A stretch of 16,156 nucleotides of DNA from positions 1 through 16,156 of the forward strand of contig CAAENY010000021.1 in the NCBI GenBank assembly GCA_900757465.1, in the 5' to 3' direction. The translations under genes and the position numbers were made by a program. The stretch's first letter is position 1, and every line of letters begins with the position of its first letter. Below, piece by piece: positions 6,079 through 12,771 of the stretch. The stretch is from an uncultured Collinsella sp. GTDB lineage: Bacteria > Actinomycetota > Coriobacteriia > Coriobacteriales > Coriobacteriaceae. The notes beneath the pieces were generated by a model. It worked only from the letters and a program-made list of their open reading frames with translations, did no database searches and had not been told where the DNA came from.

Positions 6079-7440
6079 TTGTCTCGACTGAACAAAGGGG
6101 CCGCGGAGCAGCGTTTTCCACTGCCCGCCTTGCTCCAAAAGCTAGTCTGCGTCATGGCCGTGGCGCTCGCGCTGGTGTGCGCGGGGGCATATGCGCCCAC
6201 GACCGCCCAGGCGCTTGAGACCGCAAAGATTACCGCCCGACCCAACACCGGTTCGGGCAGCGATGTGGTCGGCGGCACCGAGACGCGCATTACCTGGGAA
6301 GTTCAGGCCGATGCCGACGAGGAGCTGAGCGGTCTTTCTTTGACGTTTGTCGACGGCACGACATTTGGTACCGATGACACGCGATTGACGATGCTCTCGG
6401 GCGAGGACCTCATGGATCGTACGCCCATGAAACCCACGTGCACGGCTGATGGTCAGACGCTCAAGATCGACTTTGGCGAGACGGCGCCTGCCGGCGGCTT
6501 TTTCCGTGTCGAGGTTTATGGTGTGACGTTTCCCGTCGAGGGCGGCGATGAGGTCTTTAGCGGCACCTATACGCTCGCTGACGGGTCGACCAAGAAGATC
6601 TCCAAGATTCCGTCGGTGGAGATCAAGGGCGTGACGGCCTTCGATAACTTCCTGGCCGATCTTAAGGAGCAGCCGTGGGTCGAGGCCTGGAACTCCAATA
6701 TGTTCCTGCGCCTGTTCTTGAACCCGGTCATTTTGGTCCAGAGCCTGCCGATCGTCTTCAAGGGCTTCCTCATGTCGCTCTCGATCGTGCTTGTGGCGTT
6801 TCCGCTGGCAATTCCCTTCGGTTTCGCCCTATCGCTCATGCGCATTTCCAAGTCGCGCATCCTGCGCTGCCTTGCCGGTATCTACGTGAATATCATTCGC
6901 GGTACGCCGGCGTTCCTGCAGATCTATATCGCGTTCTTCGGTCTGCCGTTGGCCGGCGTCAAGGTTGATGACTATGTGCTCGGCGTCATCGTCATGGCCA
7001 TGAATTCGTCTGCCTATCTGTGTGAGATCTTCCGTGCCGGTATTCAATCGATCCCCAAGGGTCAAAACGAGGCTGCTCGCTCTCTGGGCATGAATGCCTT
7101 CCAGACACTGCTCTACGTTATGATTCCGCAGACGTTCCGCAATGTTTTGCCTACGCTGACCAGCGAGTTTATCTTGCTTTACAAGGATACGTCGCTGCTT
7201 GCGGCCGTGGGTGTGGTCGAGATCGTCATGAACGCCCGTACCATCGTGGCCACGACGGGCTCCATCACGCCGTATGTGGTTGCCGCCCTGTTCTATCTGG
7301 TCATCACCCTGCCGCTCGCTCGCTTGGTGAGCGGTCTTGAGGCGAGGCTTTTGGGCACGGCCGAGACCAAGAAGAAGCGTCCCGCCAAGAGCGCCGGACA
7401 GGTTGTCGCGACGCCTGCCGATCACATCGCCGGTCTGTAA
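6079..7440 (+). CDS. Amino-acid ABC transporter permease with an N-terminal signal peptide and extracytoplasmic domain
   Basis: The 453-residue product has three parts. Residues 1-45 form a signal peptide (hydrophobic KLVCVMAVALALVCAGAYA, likely cut after TTAQA). Residues about 46-200 form a beta-rich, Asp/Thr/Gly-rich region that I do not recognise (for example GGTETRITWEVQADADEEL). Residues about 215-425 form a HisM-type permease domain with several membrane segments and the EAA loop (EAARSLGMN about 331-339, then MIPQ), which contacts the ATPase. The C-terminus is Lys-rich. TTG at 6079 is chosen with GGAG 5 nt before; the frame extends upstream to 5971 but that part overlaps the intercistronic hairpin. 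Usual permeases of this type are about 210-270 residues, so the extra domain is the odd feature. Confidence 0.92.
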   Translation: MSRLNKGAAEQRFPLPALLQKLVCVMAVALALVCAGAYAPTTAQALETAKITARPNTGSGSDVVGGTETRITWEVQADADEELSGLSLTFVDGTTFGTDDTRLTMLSGEDLMDRTPMKPTCTADGQTLKIDFGETAPAGGFFRVEVYGVTFPVEGGDEVFSGTYTLADGSTKKISKIPSVEIKGVTAFDNFLADLKEQPWVEAWNSNMFLRLFLNPVILVQSLPIVFKGFLMSLSIVLVAFPLAIPFGFALSLMRISKSRILRCLAGIYVNIIRGTPAFLQIYIAFFGLPLAGVKVDDYVLGVIVMAMNSSAYLCEIFRAGIQSIPKGQNEAARSLGMNAFQTLLYVMIPQTFRNVLPTLTSEFILLYKDTSLLAAVGVVEIVMNARTIVATTGSITPYVVAALFYLVITLPLARLVSGLEARLLGTAETKKKRPAKSAGQVVATPADHIAGL

Positions 7441-7452
7441 GGAGGTCCTATC

Positions 7453-8205
7453 ATGAGCGAAACCAATAACTCGAACGAGGTCGTCGTCAGTATCAAGAAC
7501 CTCCAGAAGGCCTTTGGCGACAACGTGGTCCTGCGCGATATCGATCTGGATGTTCACAAGGGTGAGGTCGTTGTGGTCTTGGGCCCCTCGGGCTCGGGCA
7601 AGTCGACGATGCTTCGCTGCATCAATCGTCTGGAGCATCCCACGAGTGGCTCGATTATCGTTGAGGGCGTGGATGTGTGCGCCAAGGGTGTCGACCTCAA
7701 CAAGGTGCGTACGCATCTGGGTATGGTGTTCCAGCAGTTCAATTTGTTCCCGCACCTGTCGGTCAAAAAGAACGTCATGCTTGCGCAACAAAAGGTGCTC
7801 AAGCGCAGCAAGGAAGAGGCCGAAAAGATCGCCGTCGAGGAGCTGATCAAGGTCGGTCTTGCCGAGCGCATCGATTTTATGCCGAGTCAGCTTTCGGGCG
7901 GCCAGCAGCAGCGCGTTGCCATCGCCCGCGCCCTGTCGATGAACCCGCACGTCATGCTCTTTGACGAGGCCACCTCGGCGCTCGACCCTGAGCTCGTGCG
8001 CGACGTCCTGGGCGTCATGCGTGACCTGGCGCACGACGGTATGACCATGATCGTCGTGACGCACGAGATGGGCTTTGCCCGCGATGTCGCCGACCGCGTC
8101 GTCTTTATGGACGGAGGCGTCATTGTGGAAGAGGGTACGCCGAGCGAGGTCTTCGACCATCCTAAGAGCGAGCGCACCAAGGCGTTCTTGGGCAATATCT
8201 CGTAG
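7453..8205 (+). CDS. Amino-acid ABC transporter ATP-binding protein
   Basis: The 250-residue product is a polar amino-acid type ABC ATPase that powers import through the upstream permease. Motifs in order: Walker A GPSGSGKST (44-52), Q-loop FQQFN (about 93-97), signature LSGGQ (147-151), Walker B VMLFDE (167-172), D-loop SALD and switch His204 (VVTHE). Length is normal. A near-perfect SD (GGAGGT) directly follows the permease stop and lies 6 nt before the ATG, so the two are probably translationally coupled. The gene ends the operon 21 bp before a strong terminator. Confidence 0.97.
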   Translation: MSETNNSNEVVVSIKNLQKAFGDNVVLRDIDLDVHKGEVVVVLGPSGSGKSTMLRCINRLEHPTSGSIIVEGVDVCAKGVDLNKVRTHLGMVFQQFNLFPHLSVKKNVMLAQQKVLKRSKEEAEKIAVEELIKVGLAERIDFMPSQLSGGQQQRVAIARALSMNPHVMLFDEATSALDPELVRDVLGVMRDLAHDGMTMIVVTHEMGFARDVADRVVFMDGGVIVEEGTPSEVFDHPKSERTKAFLGNIS

Positions 8206-8226
8206 CCGGTTGATGTAACTGCCGTT

Positions 8227-8270
8227 ACAAAAGAGCGGGGCTGGACTTGAATCCAGCCCCGCTCTTTTGT
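8227..8270. terminator. Strong bidirectional terminator between ABC operon and flavodoxin
   Basis: The arms at 8227-8245 and 8252-8270 are a perfect 19-bp inverted repeat with a 6-nt loop (CTTGAA). The arm ends are A-rich on the left and T-rich on the right, so a T-tract is available in both directions. It separates the convergent ABC operon and flavodoxin gene. Confidence 0.95.
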
Positions 8271-8320
8271 AGGGATGGGGATGCGCTTTGATGCAGGCTC
8301 TCTTGGAGGCCCTGGGTTCG

Positions 8321-8740
8321 TTACGCGAGCTCGGCTCCGAGGGCCTTGCAAGCGGTCTCGCCCTCGTCGTCGGGCGCGTCGTAGCAGATGGTGGAGTCCA
8401 CGACGTTGACGCCGGCCTCGTCGGCGTCGGCCTTCCAGTTGTCCATCCACTCGCCCTCGGCCCACGAATAGGAGCCAAAGAGGACGACCCTCTTGTCGCC
8501 GAGAGTCTCCTTGACCTCGTCCCACATCGGCTGGAACTCATCGTACTCGAGTTCCTCGGAGCCCATGGCGGGGCAGCCGAAGGCGATGGCGTCATAGCCT
8601 TCGGCCTTGTCTGCGGAGAAGTCGGCGCAGGAGATGACCTCTGCCTCGGCACCCGCGGACGTGGCGCCTTCGGCGACGAGATTTGCCATGGCCTCGGTAT
8701 TGCCCGTGCCGCTCCAATAGACGACGGCGATCTTGCTCAT
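8321..8740 (-). CDS. Flavodoxin
   Basis: The 139-residue product is a short-chain flavodoxin, an FMN electron carrier that can replace ferredoxin. The phosphate-binding loop SGTGNT (10-15) follows the first strand KIAVVYW. Typical flavin-contact segments are GCPAMGSEELE (about 55-65) and GSYSWAEGEWMD (about 89-100). Length and sequence fit the clostridial group. An SD (AAAGGA) lies 6 nt before the ATG. It is the second gene after DUF3793 with a 46-bp gap and no visible separate promoter, so the two are probably co-transcribed from the promoter at 9529-9556. Flavodoxins are commonly induced by iron shortage. Confidence 0.96.
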   Translation of the reverse strand: MSKIAVVYWSGTGNTEAMANLVAEGATSAGAEAEVISCADFSADKAEGYDAIAFGCPAMGSEELEYDEFQPMWDEVKETLGDKRVVLFGSYSWAEGEWMDNWKADADEAGVNVVDSTICYDAPDDEGETACKALGAELA

Positions 8741-8786
8741 GTTGAGTCCTTTCAGTTGTGCGGCAGGTTGCCGCGGCTTCTATGTT

Positions 8787-9491
8787 CTATCGGGTTGCCT
8801 GGGCAAGTTGCGCCAAGCTGCTGCCCTGCTGATAGACAAAGGTGAGGTATTGAGTGCAAGCGCGGTAGGCGTCAAACATCGCAAGCGCTTGCTCGACATT
8901 CGTGTAGACCTTCCAAGCTCCAAAGACCTTGTAGTTCTCGCCGCGCTGGACGATAAACTCGCGCACATCGTCGTAGGGATATCCGAGGAAGTAGCCTATT
9001 TCGTGCGGAAACTCGCAGGTGCAGTCGTTGCTGCAGCTAGCTTGCTGGGGTAGTGCGCATCGAGTCTGGCTACAGGCGCATTCCGCGACGTTATTGCTCG
9101 CGAGCGTGATGCGTGATGCCAAATGCACAAGGCATGTCGAAAGGTCTCTCGTGTCGTAGCCTTCCGAGGCGAGCGCCGTTTGGGCGCGAGGGTCTGCGAA
9201 ATAGGTGGTGAGGCTTTTGGCTCGGTACATATACACGAGCGCTCCGCAGGGCCGCCAGACCAAAACACTCAGGTGGATACCGAACGGGTCAAGCTCGCGA
9301 TTGCACTGGGCGATAACGTTGAGCAGGCGTGCTCGGCGCTCTGCGATGGTTTCGGTTGCGACCGAGCCGTCCCCGTGGGCGTAGGTGCCTGGATAGGTAA
9401 AGAGCGATGCCGGCTTGATGCCCGCGAGCGTGGGAGAGCAGTTGCGCACGACTGCCGCCTGAAACGTTGGGATGTCTATGGTTCGAGTCAC
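8787..9491 (-). CDS. DUF3793 family protein with a Cys-rich insertion
   Basis: The 234-residue product carries segments that I recognise from DUF3793: an N-terminal CSPTLAGIKPASLF (18-31) and a C-terminal FPHEIGYFLGYPYDDV (161-176) followed by GAWKVY (about 191-196). The function of the family is not established, and it is often found in anaerobes near flavodoxin or iron genes. Between the conserved parts is a segment with six Cys: 138, 140, 145, 153, 157 and 159. No signal peptide or membrane segment is seen, so it is probably cytoplasmic. The start is GTG at 9491 with AAGGAG 4 nt upstream, slightly close. First gene of an operon with flavodoxin. Confidence 0.85.
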   Translation of the reverse strand: MTRTIDIPTFQAAVVRNCSPTLAGIKPASLFTYPGTYAHGDGSVATETIAERRARLLNVIAQCNRELDPFGIHLSVLVWRPCGALVYMYRAKSLTTYFADPRAQTALASEGYDTRDLSTCLVHLASRITLASNNVAECACSQTRCALPQQASCSNDCTCEFPHEIGYFLGYPYDDVREFIVQRGENYKVFGAWKVYTNVEQALAMFDAYRACTQYLTFVYQQGSSLAQLAQATR

Positions 9492-9509
9492 GGCGCTCCT
9501 TACGGATCT

Positions 9510-9528
9510 AACTGTTAGCCTAGGAAAA
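9510..9528 (-). promoter_or_regulatory. Possible DtxR/IdeR-type operator at the DUF3793 transcription start
   Basis: On the minus strand the core TAGGCTAAC matches the centre of the actinobacterial iron-box consensus, but the outer arms match poorly (about 11 of 19 positions by eye). It lies directly downstream of the -10, where a repressor would block initiation. Iron control would suit flavodoxin, but the match is weak. Confidence 0.3.
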
Positions 9529-9556
9529 CTTATACACGAAAGTAAGCCTTGGTCAA
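9529..9556 (-). promoter_or_regulatory. Promoter of the DUF3793-flavodoxin operon
   Basis: Read on the minus strand, TTGACC (9556-9551) and TATAAG (9534-9529) are 16 bp apart, about 38 bp before the GTG start. It is back to back with the HMA gene promoter. Confidence 0.65.
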
Positions 9557-9582
9557 CAAAAAAGTTTGAAGAGGGAAACTAA

Positions 9583-9614
9583 TTGACCGAACGGACATGA
9601 TTTTGGGTTAAGAT
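9583..9614 (+). promoter_or_regulatory. Possible promoter of the HMA gene with a long spacer
   Basis: TTGACC (9583-9588) and TAAGAT (9609-9614) are 20 bp apart, longer than usual. Spacers of 19-20 bp are typical of MerR-activated promoters, but no MerR-type palindrome was found in the spacer. The -35 may be elsewhere. Confidence 0.4.
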
Positions 9615-9618
9615 GGGG

Positions 9619-9635
9619 ACACCCCATGGGGGTAT
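9619..9635 (+). promoter_or_regulatory. CsoR-like copper operator upstream of the HMA gene
   Basis: ACACCCCATGGGGGTAT is a near-perfect palindrome with the C-run/G-run layout of CsoR operators. It lies just downstream of the TAAGAT -10, so a bound repressor would cover the start site. The next gene codes for a CxxC metal-binding protein, which fits copper-responsive derepression. No csoR gene is in the window. Confidence 0.55.
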
Positions 9636-9664
9636 CTAGATAGTGCTACTTGAAAGGGGAACGC

Positions 9665-10048
9665 ATGAGCGACTTGCTCAACCCTGCGAATCTCATCGTG
9701 CTGGCCGTCATTGCCGTCGGCATGTTTTTTGGACTGCGTCGCATTGCCGCTTCGACACACGGGAAGAGTTGCTGCAGCGATGGTGCGAGCGGCAAGAAGG
9801 CCAAAAAGGTTGTTGTGGTGGATACCGATGCATCGCACTATCCCTATAGCGATGAGCTGCTCATCGGCGGCATGAGCTGTGACGGCTGCGCTCAGAACGT
9901 GGCCAATGCCCTCAATGCGCTGGACGGCGTGAGGGCAACGGTGACGTATGCGGATCACACGGCACGTGTGCGCTCTAAACAGCCGGTTGATCGTGGTGTT
10001 CTCGAGACGACCGTGAAAGACGCGGGCTACTACGTCATGACGCTGTAA
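9665..10048 (+). CDS. Membrane-anchored heavy-metal-associated (HMA) domain protein
   Basis: The 127-residue product has one N-terminal membrane segment (NLIVLAVIAVGMFFGL, about 9-24), a Lys-rich linker with a CC pair (Cys36-Cys37) and a C-terminal HMA fold (about 63-127) with GGMSCDGC (Cys72 and Cys75), the copper-chaperone metal loop. It probably holds Cu(I) or another soft metal at the inner face of the membrane, perhaps for a P-type ATPase elsewhere. ATG at 9665 is chosen with AAAGGGG 5 nt upstream; an earlier in-frame start at 9650 lacks an SD. It has its own CsoR-like operator and diverges from the DUF3793 operon. It ends 26 bp from the convergent YolD-like gene. Confidence 0.88.
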   Translation: MSDLLNPANLIVLAVIAVGMFFGLRRIAASTHGKSCCSDGASGKKAKKVVVVDTDASHYPYSDELLIGGMSCDGCAQNVANALNALDGVRATVTYADHTARVRSKQPVDRGVLETTVKDAGYYVMTL

Positions 10049-10068
10049 GCGCCGCCCTGGATGCGCTT
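10047..10068. terminator. Weak hairpin between convergent HMA and YolD-like genes
   Basis: AAGCGC (10047-10052) and GCGCTT (10063-10068) form a 6-bp stem in the 26-bp gap between two convergent stop codons. No T-tract is present. It may serve as a short bidirectional terminator. Confidence 0.3.
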
Positions 10069-10074
10069 CCTTGG

Positions 10075-10500
10075 CTAGGCTCGTCCGCGCAGTTCGATGT
10101 CTTGGATGTCGTCGAAGTCGATGGCGATGTCTTTGAGCTTGAGGAGCTTGAAGGCGGGGAGCGCCTCGTCGAGGATGCCGGTGCGGGAGCGATGGCCGTA
10201 CGTATCGTAATAGGTGACACGAACCAAGTCGCCACGTTTGAGACCCTCGAGCTTTTTAGAAAGTACGAGGGCTTTTTCTTCCGTGAGCTCACGTTTTGGC
10301 TCGACGGTGATTTCCTGCTTGCGCACGAGTTCGTAGTATCCCGTGAGGGCGGCAAAGGGCATAAACTGTGCGGCGCGGTTGGCGCGCACGGCACCGTTGG
10401 CTGTGAGGTTGGGGTCGGCGGCGCGGCGTCTGCCCTCGGGGTCCGCCAGGCGCTCGAAGGCGGTCGGCGGGCGCACGGGCTGTTGTTTGGGGTTAGGCAC
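10075..10500 (-). CDS. YolD-like protein (Y-family polymerase partner)
   Basis: The 141-residue product contains the YolD-like core: RANRAAQFMPFAALTGYYEL followed by VRKQE (about 42-63), then a helical ELTEEKALVLSKKLEGL and a beta-rich C-terminus (VRVTYYDTYGHRS). YolD-like proteins are encoded beside UvrX/DinB-type polymerases in many Gram-positives and are thought to act with them in translesion synthesis; the exact role is not known. The frame is open to a TTG at 10512. GTG at 10500 is preferred because GGAGG lies 5 nt before it. This start overlaps the polymerase stop by 8 nt, so the pair is translationally coupled and shares the SOS-type promoter. Confidence 0.85.
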   Translation of the reverse strand: MPNPKQQPVRPPTAFERLADPEGRRRAADPNLTANGAVRANRAAQFMPFAALTGYYELVRKQEITVEPKRELTEEKALVLSKKLEGLKRGDLVRVTYYDTYGHRSRTGILDEALPAFKLLKLKDIAIDFDDIQDIELRGRA

Positions 10501-11998
10501 GGTGTCCTCCAACTTGGTCGTTGCGTTCGCGCGCGGTGGCGCCGGCGGTAAAGCTTAATCCCTTGACGAGCGCGTTCTTGCCGTACTTGCCTTTCACGGC
10601 CAGGACGGCGCGTGCCAGGTCGCGCTCGCGCTCATCGGCCTCGACATCGCTAAACAGATCGATAGTGGCAAATTCCTCGGGCACAAGATTGCCAAAGCCC
10701 AGGTTGATGCGCTTGACCGGTCGTTTAGGGTCGACGGTTTGCGCCCAGAGATCATCGAAATAGCCCATGATCTTCTTAAACGAATTGGTGCGCTCGGGTA
10801 GCTTTCGCGAGGCGTTGGAGTGCGCAAAGAGTGCGGCATAGCCACCGCGCGGTTTGCCGCCATGCTCTCCCACAAAGATGCCATCGATTGCCTGCGCTTC
10901 GCGCACCAGGCGACGCCTTTCGTCATCGCGCTGGACGGGCTTGGGAGCACGGGGCGCGAGCCCGGGGTCGGCGGTTGCGGTGGGTTCGATGCTCAACGTG
11001 CTCGAGCGCAGGTGCCCACATCCGTCCACATATTGCGCTGTGCCGCTGGCGTCGAGGCGGCGTATGTCGGCACGCTCGCTCGCATAACCCACAAAGAGCG
11101 AGATGCTGTCGCAGACCACGTGCTTATCGACTAAGTCCAACACGGCGTTGTCGACCATCTCGCGTAAGACGGTGTAGGCTTGCTCGTAGGCATAGCCCTT
11201 CGAGAGCACCTGTCCTGTGGTGGTTGAGGTTGCCTGCGGGCGATAGGCTTGGATATCGGCGATGGTCGTTGGCTCGCGCCCGAAGGCGTGGTCGATGAGA
11301 TATTCGGCGTTGACGCCGAGCTCGTCGTAAAGCAGGTTTTCGTCGAGTGCCGCGACGCCCATCAGATCGTAGACGCCGTATTTCTCGAGACGGGCCGCCA
11401 CGCCGGGGCCGATGCCCCAGATGTCGGTGATGGGGCGATGGGGCCAGATCTCCTTGCGAAAGGTCTCGTCGTCGAGTTTGCCGATGCGACTGGGTACGTG
11501 CTTGGCGGTGACGTCGAGCGCCACCTTGGCCTGGAATAGGTTGGGGCCGATGCCGACCGTCGCCGTGATGCCGGTGCGCGCCAAGACCTCGTCGCGCAGC
11601 GTGCAGGCGAGCCCTTCCGCATCTGTGTGATAGAGGTCCAGATAGGGCGTCACGTCGATAAAGCACTCATCGATGGAGTAGACGTGCACGTCCTGGGGGC
11701 TGACGTATTCCAGATAGATACCGTAGATTTTCGCCGACACCTCCATGTAATGCTGCATGCGCGGTACGGCCGTGATGTAGTCGATGCCATCGGGAATCTC
11801 AAATAGGCGGCAGCGGTTGTGAATCCCTAAGTCCTTCATAGCCTGTGTGATGGCGAGGCAGATGGTCGTGCGCCCGCGCGATTCGTCGGCAACGACCAGG
11901 TTGGTGGTGAGCGGATCGAGCCCACGGTCGACGCACTCGACGCTGGCATAAAACGTCTTGAGGTCGATGCAGATATAGGTGTGCTGCTCGTGCGCCAT
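10493..11998 (-). CDS. Y-family DNA polymerase (UmuC/UvrX-like translesion polymerase)
   Basis: The 501-residue product is a Y-family polymerase that copies damaged DNA. Catalytic motifs: CIDLKTFYASVE with Asp12 and SIDECFIDVT with Asp110-Glu111. A helix-hairpin-helix thumb (ITDIWGIGPGVAARLEKYG, about 190-208) and a little-finger domain follow. The little finger is interrupted by a polar, Pro/Arg-rich segment (about 335-390). Near the C-terminus, TIDLF (445-449) resembles a sliding-clamp-binding motif, and KYGKNALVKGLSF is typical of the group found with YolD. ATG at 11998 is chosen with AAAGGA 5 nt upstream. The stop overlaps the YolD-like start. A LexA-type palindrome in the promoter suggests induction by DNA damage. 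Confidence 0.93.
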   Translation of the reverse strand: MAHEQHTYICIDLKTFYASVECVDRGLDPLTTNLVVADESRGRTTICLAITQAMKDLGIHNRCRLFEIPDGIDYITAVPRMQHYMEVSAKIYGIYLEYVSPQDVHVYSIDECFIDVTPYLDLYHTDAEGLACTLRDEVLARTGITATVGIGPNLFQAKVALDVTAKHVPSRIGKLDDETFRKEIWPHRPITDIWGIGPGVAARLEKYGVYDLMGVAALDENLLYDELGVNAEYLIDHAFGREPTTIADIQAYRPQATSTTTGQVLSKGYAYEQAYTVLREMVDNAVLDLVDKHVVCDSISLFVGYASERADIRRLDASGTAQYVDGCGHLRSSTLSIEPTATADPGLAPRAPKPVQRDDERRRLVREAQAIDGIFVGEHGGKPRGGYAALFAHSNASRKLPERTNSFKKIMGYFDDLWAQTVDPKRPVKRINLGFGNLVPEEFATIDLFSDVEADERERDLARAVLAVKGKYGKNALVKGLSFTAGATARERNDQVGGHRA

Positions 11999-12025
11999 CC
12001 GTGTCCTTTCATCAAACACATGTTC

Positions 12026-12047
12026 TTATCGAATATCTGTTCGATAA
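12026..12047 (-). promoter_or_regulatory. LexA-type SOS box
   Basis: TTATCGAA and TTCGATAA form a perfect 8-bp dyad around a 6-bp centre. Inside it, CGAAT-ATCT-GTTCG differs by one base from the Gram-positive LexA consensus CGAAC-N4-GTTCG. It overlaps the -10 of the polymerase promoter, which is ideal for repression. Confidence 0.8.
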
Positions 12048-12072
12048 TACCCGCTCGTCCGGACATCGTCAA
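12044..12072 (-). promoter_or_regulatory. Promoter of the polymerase-YolD operon
   Basis: Read on the minus strand, TTGACG (12072-12067) and TATTAT (12049-12044) are exactly 17 bp apart. The start codon is about 46 bp downstream. Confidence 0.75.
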
Positions 12073-12080
12073 AACCTGTC

Positions 12081-12109
12081 AAAAAGGGACTGGTTTGTTT
12101 TGGTAGGTA
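12081..12109 (+). repeat. Repeat B, partial copy (one arm)
   Basis: This segment matches the reverse complement of the right arm of the full copy at 12772-12835 in about 23 of 28 positions, starting AAAAAGGGAC and ending TAGGT. The matching opposite arm is missing. It lies just outside the -35 of the polymerase promoter. The rest of 12110-12236 shows no gene and no clear promoter to me. Confidence 0.55.
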
Positions 12110-12236
12110 TGGTCGTGCGGTTGCATCGGGTATTTAACGCAGCCCTAAAGAGTGTGAAACAGCTCGGAAAACCTCGCTTCGTAGCATGAGCCTAGCGATT
12201 GGTGCCACCTACATGCACGGAAGGGTTGTGGAAACG

Positions 12237-12761
12237 ATGGTCAATTATGGGTTTGGTATGCCGACACGCCTTGTTGCGGATGGAGACGTGGCTCGCTGGT
12301 GTGGACGACTGGTCGCTCACTACGGCGGCACCAAGGCGCTGGTGGTGCTAGGCGGTGACAAACATACGCGTGATGAGCTCGTCTCGGCGGCACTCAGCTC
12401 GCTTGATCGAGCTCTGCTCGAGCGCGTGCTTTTTCGCTGCGGCTCGGTTGAGGGCGACGGGGGAGACGAGCTGATCGACGAAGCCGTGGCCCTGGCGACC
12501 GACGAAGGCGTGGACTTTGTCCTGGCGATCGGCGATGCCGATACTGCCGGCTTTGCGCGCGAACTCGCGCGTCGCATGGCGGCGCTCGATGCCGGCGAAG
12601 ACGGTTTTGTCCCTTATGGATGTATTGTCTCGGAGGGCAAGGTGCCTGCCGTCACGGGAGCCGGCGAGGTTCCCGTTTTTGCCATTATCGCGCCCGAACT
12701 GCTGGAGGGCATCGGGTCTCCTTTGCGTGAGTTGCTCGGTAGCGTCTGCGCCGCGGCCTAA
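12237..12761 (+). CDS. Truncated iron-containing alcohol dehydrogenase-like protein (N-terminal domain only)
   Basis: The 174-residue product resembles the N-terminal nucleotide-binding domain of iron-containing alcohol dehydrogenases. It opens MVNYGFGMPTRLV (family pattern NFxFxxPT), continues YGGTKALVVLGGDKHTRDEL and reaches GVDFVLAIGDADTAGF, where the family has a GGGSxxD loop. The family is about 380-400 residues; the C-terminal metal-binding domain is absent and the dinucleotide loop is degenerate (GDAD). Catalysis is therefore unlikely, and it may be a relic or a repurposed domain. The frame is open from 12186. ATG 12237 is chosen by family alignment; GGAAGGG lies 11 nt upstream and is not ideal, so ATG 12186 or 12213 remain possible. 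Composition is normal, without internal stops. Confidence 0.6.
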   Translation: MVNYGFGMPTRLVADGDVARWCGRLVAHYGGTKALVVLGGDKHTRDELVSAALSSLDRALLERVLFRCGSVEGDGGDELIDEAVALATDEGVDFVLAIGDADTAGFARELARRMAALDAGEDGFVPYGCIVSEGKVPAVTGAGEVPVFAIIAPELLEGIGSPLRELLGSVCAAA

Positions 12762-12771
12762 TATTTGCCAT

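Noticed and set aside
6829..8652. A 607-codon open frame on the minus strand opposite the ABC permease and ATPase
   Set aside because: It is a shadow of GC-rich codons in the two ABC genes. The product is low-complexity and has no SD or known motif, while the plus-strand proteins show all family motifs.
12001..12189. A 62-codon plus-strand frame over the SOS promoter region
   Set aside because: It overlaps the LexA box, the polymerase promoter and the repeat B arm, and has no SD or recognisable product.
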